A DNA stretch of 12,715 nucleotides from an uncultured Pirellulaceae bacterium (GTDB taxonomy: Bacteria; Planctomycetota; Planctomycetia; Pirellulales; Pirellulaceae). This document shows positions 7,564 to 12,715 of this stretch, in pieces (the first letter of the stretch is position 1; each line of letters starts with the position of its first letter). Made by a program: the position numbers and the translations under genes. The DNA is taken from the NCBI GenBank assembly GCA_934278005.1, contig CAKQWG010000089.1, positions 1 to 12,715 on the forward strand. Direction: 5' to 3'. The notes beneath the pieces were generated by a model. The model was not told where the DNA came from and did no database searches. It saw nothing but the letters and a program-made list of their open reading frames with translations.

Positions 7564-7665
7564 ACTGCCGCGTTCAACGAGGTCGCGTTCAACCGCGTGT
7601 CCCACATCCCGCGCAGACCAGCTTACAAGCACGGCGACTGCCATGGCAGCCGGCAGCGGGCAGCC

Positions 7666-9459
7666 CTAAACGATCTTCCATTTGTCGAGCTCTTGGGTCT
7701 CGCGTTTGACATCGCTGCCATCGGGCGTTTCATCCGAATCGCGTTCAAACCAGCTGTCTTCAAATTTGATGTAACCGCCTTCGCCGCGTGCGCCCTTGGC
7801 GAGGGCCACGTTGGTTGTCAGCGAGATTACGGCATCGGCCATGGCAACTTCAGGATAGCACTTGGGCTTGTTCTCAGGCGCCGGGTTGCGGATGCACCAG
7901 GCCCAGTGTTCGATCTCTTCGGTATAGCCACGACTGACGTCAGGGCCAGCGGCGGCCTTGGAGGTGCTGGCTGCGGTGAAACTGCCGCTGGCTTGAGTAT
8001 CCAGGGTAAAGCCCCCCTTATCCCCTTTGACACTGACCTTTGACGATGTGTCCGAATCTTTATAGAGCATCAGCTCTTTTTCGCGATCGAGCACGATAGT
8101 TCCCTTGGTCCCCATCACGACTTCACCGTAGCCGCCAAAGCCATTGCCGTTGATGGTGGAGTAGGTGACGCCGATGGTCTTATTGGGATCCTGAGCATAG
8201 CCGGTAACTCCCTTGCCCTTAGGCGGATAATCCGTCGCCTTGTTGTAGTAGCCGATATCGAAGTCAGCGTCGTACTCGGGGCCAGGAAACTCGAACATGC
8301 AGTACACATGATCTTCGGCTTCGCGGTCTTGCGGGAAGATTGTCCGGCCGCCCATAGCATGTACGGTCAGCGGACGAGCCTTCTTGCCGTCTTGCCGCAG
8401 AGCCGAGCAGAAAATGGTGGCGGCGTCCAATTGGTGACTGCCCAGTTCGGCCATTAAACCGCCACCGGTTCGCTCCCACAATCGCCAGCGACACAGCTCC
8501 TCAAGCTCCGAGCAGTGATAACCGCTGGGCAATTTATGCTCGATGTAACCATGCTTGCCCGCCTCGACAACTTTATCGGCATCCCAGGCTTCCCACTGCG
8601 CAACCTTGTGTGTGAGTTGCTCAATCGACAGCGGATCGGTAGCCGCGTCGAGCTGCCGCCGGAAGCTATTGAGTTGATCGACGATTTTATTGATCGAGCC
8701 TTCACCGCCTGGCAGCGGCTGCTGCCAACTATCGCCCCCGGGTAGATTGCCGCGGTGCCACTGGGCGCGAATGCTGTGCAACTGCCCCAACAGCCCGAAA
8801 CGCAGCAGGTGGACTGCATTGTCGTAGAGCACGCTGTAGTGTCGCTGGTGGCCGGTGGCCAAGTGCAGCCCAGTTTGATTAGCTACGCGCGCCATGACTT
8901 TGCACTGAGCCACATTGTGGGCCATCAATTTTTCGGTCAGCACGTGCTTACCAGCCTGCATGGCCTTGATAGCCACGGGAGCGTGGAGGAACAGCGGCAA
9001 AGCAATAATTACAGCTTCGATATTAGGATCATTCAGCAACGCCTCCATACCGCCGTTCTCGGGGGAATAGACCGTCACATGGTTGCGAGCTTCAGCCTCG
9101 GAGCTGTAACCGTATTGTTTGATCAGTCCGGGGCGCGCGGCTAGGGCAGCATCGCTGGCCCAGTCACCGTGAAAGGCGCGATGGATACTGCTGGGACGGA
9201 TGTCAGAGATAGCCACTACGTCTACGTACTCTGGTGTACAGCCACCGATCAATACGTTGCCCTCGTCCCCGACTCCGATGATGCCCACGCGAACCGGATT
9301 TTTAACGGTCCCGTAGCCAAAGTACATGGCTCCTAGTCCTGCACCCGAGACGGCTCCCGCTGCGGCTACCCCTTTGATGAAATCGCGGCGGGTCACGCCC
9401 ACCGCTTCGTGGTAATTGTCCTGTCCAATCTGCTTTTGTTCTGGTGTGAGAGCTTGCAT
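7666..9459 (-). CDS. Gfo/Idh/MocA family oxidoreductase with Tat signal
   Basis: The 597-residue protein carries a twin-arginine signal (TRRDFIKG at 23-30 followed by an Ala/Gly-rich hydrophobic stretch to about 48). A Rossmann NAD(P)-binding fold follows, starting VGIIGVGDEG (58-67, GxGxxG). The usual EKP motif appears as EKL (175-177, in GKHVLTEKLMAHN). The substrate-domain signature GGGLMAELGSHQLD (331-344) includes H341 and D344. Family members oxidise or reduce sugars and related polyols; planctomycetes have many exported members of unknown substrate. The length exceeds the 330-450 typical of the family, through insertions at about 235-320 and in the C-terminal half. It is about 100 bases downstream of the DoxX gene on the same strand, so they are probably co-transcribed. 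The start is supported by AGGA ten bases upstream. The substrate cannot be predicted. Confidence 0.94.
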   Translation of the reverse strand: MQALTPEQKQIGQDNYHEAVGVTRRDFIKGVAAAGAVSGAGLGAMYFGYGTVKNPVRVGIIGVGDEGNVLIGGCTPEYVDVVAISDIRPSSIHRAFHGDWASDAALAARPGLIKQYGYSSEAEARNHVTVYSPENGGMEALLNDPNIEAVIIALPLFLHAPVAIKAMQAGKHVLTEKLMAHNVAQCKVMARVANQTGLHLATGHQRHYSVLYDNAVHLLRFGLLGQLHSIRAQWHRGNLPGGDSWQQPLPGGEGSINKIVDQLNSFRRQLDAATDPLSIEQLTHKVAQWEAWDADKVVEAGKHGYIEHKLPSGYHCSELEELCRWRLWERTGGGLMAELGSHQLDAATIFCSALRQDGKKARPLTVHAMGGRTIFPQDREAEDHVYCMFEFPGPEYDADFDIGYYNKATDYPPKGKGVTGYAQDPNKTIGVTYSTINGNGFGGYGEVVMGTKGTIVLDREKELMLYKDSDTSSKVSVKGDKGGFTLDTQASGSFTAASTSKAAAGPDVSRGYTEEIEHWAWCIRNPAPENKPKCYPEVAMADAVISLTTNVALAKGARGEGGYIKFEDSWFERDSDETPDGSDVKRETQELDKWKIV

Positions 9460-9559
9460 AGAATATTTATCCTGTGGTTGATTCGCCTAAGTGTTTCAAG
9501 TACGCAGTGCCTGCGTGTGTGGTTTGTGTGGATCGATAACTAATTTGTCTATTGAGGCC

Positions 9560-10477
9560 TTAGGCAGTCGCACGAGCCTGGCGTACCTGCGCGGCACGCC
9601 TGTTCTGCCACCAAGTCCATGGAAAAAAGTCCAGTCCCGCGAACCGTCCCGCGTCGGTGCAAGCGAGCGCGATCAGCGCCAAACACTCAACCGCTTGAAA
9701 GTAGGTGGGCTGCGTGCCGGGATAGCCGGGCATCTGCGACAAAACCACGCTGATCAAAAACAGGGCTCCGGCCCATGCGGCCAGCGGCGTTAGCAGTCCG
9801 ACCATCAGCAGAATTCCAACAACCATATCGAAGATCGGAATGATCTTGTCGACCGTCCGAGTAGACATCAGCCCCTCACCGGGTCGATTGAAAGTGAACC
9901 GCCCCGCACTTTGCTGCTGAGTTTCATTGGCCACCGAATTCAACCGATCCTCGTACTGGTTCCAGATAGCATCGATCGAAGCCAACGTATCCTTGACCTC
10001 ACCCATACGCTCGGACGTTATTTGAATCTTTTGGCCTCGCAGACTGGATACCTCATTCCACATCCGCGAGCTGTCCATGGCCGCCAAGCGCTGCTCGCTA
10101 TGCGCGTACTTATCGATAGCATCCTTGGATTGAGCATACACGTCGGCCAGTTTCGCCAGCGTCTGCGATTTGACGCGTCCCAAGGTTTTTTTCTGCTCGT
10201 CGGTCAGTCCAAAGTGAATGGCCGCATTATCCGCTGCATCAGAGAACAATTGCGTAATCGCGGTCTCATCCAGACGCAAGGCACCATTGTGGTCCCATAT
10301 CAATTTTCGAAATTCCGGCGCCAATGGCCCCTGGGCTGCATCGAGAAAACTGACCGAGGAAAAATTATGTCCTCGGACTTTGCTGACGCCTTCCATATAG
10401 AAGTGCCAGCCGATGCCGACACGCAAGGCGATCAGCGCCAAGATGCCAAATATGCTTAAACGGGCGTAGTTCTGCAT
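9560..10477 (-). CDS. DoxX family membrane protein with long inserted soluble region
   Basis: The 305-residue protein has a first membrane helix at about 8-25 (with GWHFYMEGVSKVRG just after it), three further helices at about 213-230, 233-248 and 259-275, and ends GRFAGLDFF (277-285), the hallmark of DoxX proteins. Simple DoxX proteins are about 130-180 residues. Here some 170 residues (about 38-205), highly charged and mostly helical, are inserted between helix 1 and helix 2, presumably on the periplasmic side. DoxX relatives are linked to quinone or sulfur redox and oxidative stress, but the exact role here is unknown. It precedes the Tat-exported oxidoreductase gene, so the pair may act together at the membrane. 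No Shine-Dalgarno sequence is visible before the start. Confidence 0.88.
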   Translation of the reverse strand: MQNYARLSIFGILALIALRVGIGWHFYMEGVSKVRGHNFSSVSFLDAAQGPLAPEFRKLIWDHNGALRLDETAITQLFSDAADNAAIHFGLTDEQKKTLGRVKSQTLAKLADVYAQSKDAIDKYAHSEQRLAAMDSSRMWNEVSSLRGQKIQITSERMGEVKDTLASIDAIWNQYEDRLNSVANETQQQSAGRFTFNRPGEGLMSTRTVDKIIPIFDMVVGILLMVGLLTPLAAWAGALFLISVVLSQMPGYPGTQPTYFQAVECLALIALACTDAGRFAGLDFFPWTWWQNRRAAQVRQARATA

Positions 10478-10568
10478 AAGATGTTTCGCGGAGAGGGAAG
10501 TATGGAGGGATGCACTGGTACCAAACTAGTGAGCGTCACTCAACAGTTCGGCAGGCCGACTCAGCGGG

Positions 10569-10626
10569 TCGACGAATCGGCGATTATCGTCGAAAATAGT
10601 CCCTTAGCCAAGCCTTATCGGCTTGG
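10569..10626. repeat. Two adjacent inverted repeats in the divergent intergenic region
   Basis: The first has arms tcgacga (10569-10575) and tcgtcga (10587-10593). The second has arms ccaagcc (10608-10614) and ggcttgg (10620-10626) with a 5-base loop. Neither is followed by a T tract. Located between divergent genes and over a possible promoter, they could be regulator-binding sites. The rest of 10478-10699 shows only a TATAGT at 10674-10679, a possible -10 for the EVE gene without a convincing -35. Confidence 0.45.
10583..10611 (-). promoter_or_regulatory. Candidate sigma70-type promoter for the DoxX gene
   Basis: On the minus strand TTGGCT (plus coordinates 10606-10611) is followed after 17 bases by GATAAT (10583-10588), matching 4/6 and 5/6 of the sigma70 consensus. 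It lies about 105 bases upstream of the DoxX start. It overlaps the arms of two hairpins, which could serve as operators. The call rests on sequence only. Confidence 0.35.
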
Positions 10627-10699
10627 GAACAACAGAAACCAAAAAGTCGACAGACTGCCAGTCCATCGTTTTGTATAGTTAATTGTACTGAGACCAAGC

Positions 10700-11212
10700 A
10701 TGAGCCCTAAGCATAGCCTGACGAAAAAGCGGCCAACTCCGACTGCGGCACAGTTTTGGCTAGTCAAAAGCGAACCCAACTGCTTCAGCATCGACGATTT
10801 AGCTGCAGCCCCAGGAAAGCAGACCCATTGGGACGGAGTCAGAAACTACCAAGCTCGCAATATGCTGCGCGACCAGATGAAACTAGGAGATCGCGTACTT
10901 TTTTATCATAGCAACGCCAAACCACCCTGCATCGTGGGCGTGGCCGAAGTCGTGCGCGAGGGATACCCAGACACGACCGCCTTCGATCCCACACACCCAC
11001 ACTACGATCCGAAGAGCCAGATAGACACCCCGACCTGGTATATGGTCGACCTCAAGCTGGTGCAAAAGTTCGCCCAACCGCTGCCACTGCCCGAACTGCG
11101 GGAAGTCTCCCAGTTGTCCGGTATGGAGTTGCTCCGTCGCGGCTCGCGGCTGAGTGTGCAACCGGTCAGCCCACAACAGTTCAAAACCGTATTGGCACTA
11201 GCCGAAGAATAA
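10700..11212 (+). CDS. EVE domain-containing protein
   Basis: The 170-residue protein is almost entirely an EVE domain, a PUA-like fold related to YTH that binds modified bases. Visible signatures are FWLVKSEP (19-26), THWDGVRNYQARN (42-54), GDRVLFYHSN (63-72), IVGVAEV (78-84), the DPTHPHYDPKS stretch (96-106), W113 and RLSVQPVS (150-157). The first 17 residues are basic and probably disordered. Family members include human THYN1 and bacterial YhcQ-like proteins. Proposed roles involve recognition of modified DNA or RNA, but the function is not settled. No strong ribosome-binding site is visible before the ATG, and no later Met would preserve the FWLVKSEP start. The small [2Fe-2S] gene follows after 31 bases. 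Confidence 0.93.
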   Translation: MSPKHSLTKKRPTPTAAQFWLVKSEPNCFSIDDLAAAPGKQTHWDGVRNYQARNMLRDQMKLGDRVLFYHSNAKPPCIVGVAEVVREGYPDTTAFDPTHPHYDPKSQIDTPTWYMVDLKLVQKFAQPLPLPELREVSQLSGMELLRRGSRLSVQPVSPQQFKTVLALAEE

Positions 11213-11243
11213 GTCCACTGCCCATTTTGCTTAGAGGTACGCT

Positions 11244-11549
11244 ATGCAGGTTGACGATGATCTATGTCTGTGCTTCCACGTCAGTTGGCGAAAGGTGCTC
11301 AACTACATTCGCATCGAGCGCGTAAAGGTGCCCAGCCAGCTATCCCAGTGCCAGAGCGCTGGCACGGGCTGTGGTTGGTGTCGGGCTGCGATGATTCGAT
11401 TGGTCAAGCGGATGGAGACCGATCCACCACAGGACGATGATTGGCAGAGCTGGCTCGACGCGGCACCCAATACCACAGCGGGCGATAAGCATGTCAGCGG
11501 TCGCCTACGCTATATCGCTGACGGCCGCGGCACGCCGCCCACTCGCTAG
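11244..11549 (+). CDS. BFD-like [2Fe-2S]-binding protein
   Basis: The 101-residue protein has the Fer2_BFD arrangement: C8-x-C10 near the N-terminus (DLCLCFHVS) and C43-x2-C46 in GTGCGWC, followed by R47. An extra C36 is also present. This domain binds a [2Fe-2S] cluster with four cysteines, as in bacterioferritin-associated ferredoxin, NifU and NirB. The C-terminal 45 residues after about 55 are acidic then basic and look disordered. A good Shine-Dalgarno AGAGGT (11233-11238) lies five bases before the ATG. It is 31 bases downstream of the EVE gene and probably co-transcribed. No bacterioferritin gene is in the window, so an iron-release role is not implied. A general electron-transfer or cluster-sensing role is possible. 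Confidence 0.88.
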   Translation: MQVDDDLCLCFHVSWRKVLNYIRIERVKVPSQLSQCQSAGTGCGWCRAAMIRLVKRMETDPPQDDDWQSWLDAAPNTTAGDKHVSGRLRYIADGRGTPPTR

Positions 11550-11643
11550 CGCGTCATGCGCAGGGTCGCGATAATACCGACAAATCGAAAGTCAAGCGCT
11601 GCGCGAGTCATATCTGCGAACATTGCCAAAGTAGTTGGCGGGA

Positions 11644-11673
11644 CTGTCAGAGTTGGTCAAATTCCGTTATAAT
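11644..11673 (+). promoter_or_regulatory. Sigma70-like promoter upstream of small basic-protein gene
   Basis: A perfect -10 TATAAT (11668-11673) is preceded after 18 bases by CTGTCA (11644-11649), matching 4/6 of the -35 consensus. Transcription would start near 11680 and read toward the gene at 12000. Confidence 0.55.
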
Positions 11674-11746
11674 GAAGACTCGACGCTCAGTTCTAAGGTG
11701 AGAATTTACTTGTCGAAACCGGTCGCGTCACTCGGAAGACAGGCCG

Positions 11747-11771
11747 ATTAATCACTCACATTAATCGCTCA
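11747..11771. repeat. 12-base tandem direct repeat, period 13
   Basis: Copies attaatcactca (11747-11758) and attaatcgctca (11760-11771) differ at one position. They lie about 75-100 bases downstream of the TATAAT box. A spacing of little more than one helical turn would suit a protein-binding direct repeat, but duplication by slippage is equally possible. Confidence 0.45.
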
Positions 11772-11897
11772 GTTCGGCACAGTACGAGCAGGAGCAAATG
11801 GCCTGAGCCCGCCTTCACTGCGCGGCTTGTATTCGCTGCCAGCACAGACTTTTGATCCACCCCAATTGCCTACCTCCAACTGAATATCTCGCCGCAT

Positions 11898-12010
11898 TGG
11901 CCAACCATGGATGACCGGCTGTAAAAGCAAATCCTGTTTGGAAACCGGTATTTTTCGTAGTTCCATCACCTCATCTACTTTTAATAAGGAGCTCATGCAA
12001 TGGTTGGTCG
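11898..12010 (+). promoter_or_regulatory. Leader segment complementary to the start codon region
   Basis: Bases 11899-11908 (ggccaaccat) pair with 12000-12009 (atggttggtc): eight Watson-Crick pairs, then a G-U, then C-G. A further U-G pair at 11898/12010 extends it. The helix would bury the ATG of the downstream gene while leaving its AAGGAG exposed in the loop. This could be a translational control element. It is read from sequence only and could be chance. Confidence 0.3.
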
Positions 12011-12338
12011 CGCTGCTGCTGCTATGAAGTCAAAAACTAAACCCAAGCCACGTTTGGGAGCTAAAGCTACCGCACACGTCTCCGTTCCTAAAGTGAAAGC
12101 AGCCACAGTCAACGCCGATGGAACTCCCGTCGAAGCGCCAGCCAAACCTCGCCGCCGCGTTAAAGTTGAAACTCGCACACGCATCTACTGGGCGGTCTTC
12201 AATCAAGACTGCAAACGCGTGGCTGTCTTTGAATTCGACCAAAAGAGCGAAGCCGAAAAACGCGCCGCCAAATTGCTGGCCGATTCCGGCGAGAATCACT
12301 TCATTCAGAAGATCAAAGCGACCGTCCCGGTTGCATAG
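12000..12338 (+). CDS. Small protein of unknown function with basic Lys/Ala/Pro-rich N-terminus
   Basis: This 112-residue protein is not matched to a family I can name. The first half (about 1-58) is rich in K, A, P and R, with a run of four Ala, lacks hydrophobic clusters and resembles a disordered histone-H1-like tail. The second half (about 59-107: TRTRIYWAVFNQDCKRVAVFEFDQ, then a helical KSEAEKRAAKLLADSGENHFIQKIK) looks like a compact beta-beta-alpha-beta domain, somewhat SPOR-like in layout. A nucleic-acid-associated role is possible from the tail but is inference. The start at 12000 has an ideal AAGGAG (11986-11991) eight bases upstream. An in-frame ATG at 12024 is an alternative. The surrounding leader is long and may be regulatory. 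I believe the frame is real because of its ribosome-binding site and domain-like composition. Confidence 0.75.
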   Translation: MVGRAAAAMKSKTKPKPRLGAKATAHVSVPKVKAATVNADGTPVEAPAKPRRRVKVETRTRIYWAVFNQDCKRVAVFEFDQKSEAEKRAAKLLADSGENHFIQKIKATVPVA

Positions 12339-12715
12339 AGTTCGTGACGAAATTCCGATTGCACGAGATCCTCGACGGTGGGTTGACTGAGGAGAGAGTT
12401 GAGCGGTGCCGTCGCCTGCGCAGGCCCCGACTATCGATCTGGTGGAGCGATGCGGTGCAATCAAGCCGCGTGCGCCCGGGCGTTTGCCCTGTGCATCTGC
12501 GGCCTGCTGCGGCTCGGCGATAAACTACTGGCTGCGCGTTGATTCAGTAGGCGAGTGCAAATGGGTAGCGAGAGGACGGTTCAGCCAAAAGACACATGCC
12601 CAAGATCGCGTCCCTACCGCGGCGATATGAGACTGAGTGCCGCTGGCGTGGTTTTAGCGTTGCTCGATGGCTGGATTTTCTAACCATCCATTTTCTAACC
12701 ATCCATTTTCTAACC
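12339..12715. other. Right-end region without a recognisable gene
   Basis: These 377 bases show no supported gene. A frame beginning at a GTG (12406-12630) has a composition typical of a chance frame in GC-rich DNA and no motif. The only distinct element is the tandem repeat at the very end. No clear terminator follows the preceding gene; the ttcgt/acgaa hairpin just after its stop has no T tract. Confidence 0.5.
12675..12715. repeat. 15-base tandem repeat, at least 2.7 copies, cut by window edge
   Basis: The unit attttctaaccatcc occurs at 12675-12689 and 12690-12704, and continues for 11 identical bases to 12715. All visible copies are identical, which suggests recent expansion. It is AT-richer than its surroundings. 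The total copy number is unknown because the array leaves the window. Confidence 0.85.

Larger units (their letters stand above)
11550..11999. other. 450-base intergenic region and long leader
   Basis: No convincing protein gene lies here. It contains a good promoter (11644-11673), a 12-base direct repeat (11747-11771), a segment complementary to the next gene's start codon (11898-11908) and that gene's ribosome-binding site (11986-11991). If the promoter is real, the next mRNA has a leader of about 320 bases, unusually long for a small protein. A 75-codon minus-strand frame (11769-11996) lacks a ribosome-binding site and any recognisable features. No clear terminator for the preceding [2Fe-2S] gene was found. 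Confidence 0.6.

Noticed and set aside
7638..7649. Perfect 12-base palindrome ctgccatggcag between convergent genes
   Set aside because: It has no loop or T tract, so it is not a terminator. A palindrome of this length can arise by chance in several kilobases.
7597..8043. 148-codon plus-strand frame opposite the oxidoreductase gene
   Set aside because: It is antisense to the conserved C-terminal part of the oxidoreductase and has no family resemblance.
10481..10678. 65-codon frame between the DoxX and EVE genes
   Set aside because: It spans hairpins and the divergent promoter region, and the sequence is unlike a protein.
11769..11996. 75-codon minus-strand frame in the leader of the small-protein gene
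   Set aside because: There is no ribosome-binding site and no recognised motif, and it overlaps the regulatory leader. It could be real only if conserved in relatives.
12406..12630. GTG-started 74-codon frame near the right edge
   Set aside because: Its composition is typical of a chance frame, the GGAG is too far upstream, and there are no motifs.

Overview
The window looks like a chromosomal segment from a planctomycete, probably Pirellulaceae-like. The reasons are a Tat-exported Gfo/Idh/MocA oxidoreductase beside a DoxX protein with a long periplasmic insertion, a divergent EF-G resembling mitochondrial EF-G2, short loosely packed operons, and repeat-bearing intergenic DNA. This assignment is inference from gene style; there is no rRNA in the window to confirm it.

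Left part (1-1700): about 630 bases hold no convincing protein gene but carry three related copies of a hairpin-forming dispersed repeat, the first cut by the window edge and the middle one inverted. A minus-strand membrane zinc peptidase of the YugP type follows, then a tRNA-Leu(CAA) on the plus strand, about 60 bases ahead of rpsL.

Translation block (1706-5617): rpsL and rpsG end at a very clear intrinsic terminator. Beyond it, in the slot where fusA sits in the classical str operon, is an EF-G-family GTPase. Its switch I, and a domain IV lacking the usual SGGRGQYG loop, resemble the EF-G2 (recycling) type. It has its own leader and is followed without a gap by a single-domain lipoate/octanoate ligase-family protein. 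No tuf gene follows.

Middle (5773-10477): an M61-family metallopeptidase with a C-terminal PDZ domain is convergent with a minus-strand pair, a DoxX-family membrane protein and then the Tat-exported Gfo/Idh/MocA oxidoreductase.

Right part (10478-12715): a divergent intergenic region with two hairpins precedes an EVE-domain protein and a small BFD-like [2Fe-2S] protein. After a 450-base gap with a good sigma70-like promoter comes a small basic-tailed protein of unknown function. Its long leader contains a segment complementary to its own start codon. The window ends in gene-poor DNA with a 15-base tandem repeat running off the edge.

The window is mostly housekeeping and ordinary accessory genes. 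I see no phage, CRISPR, toxin-antitoxin or biosynthetic cluster. The points most worth a second look are the EF-G2-like gene at the str locus, the possible start-codon-masking leader of the last gene, the arginine at S12 position 88, and the two kinds of intergenic repeat.
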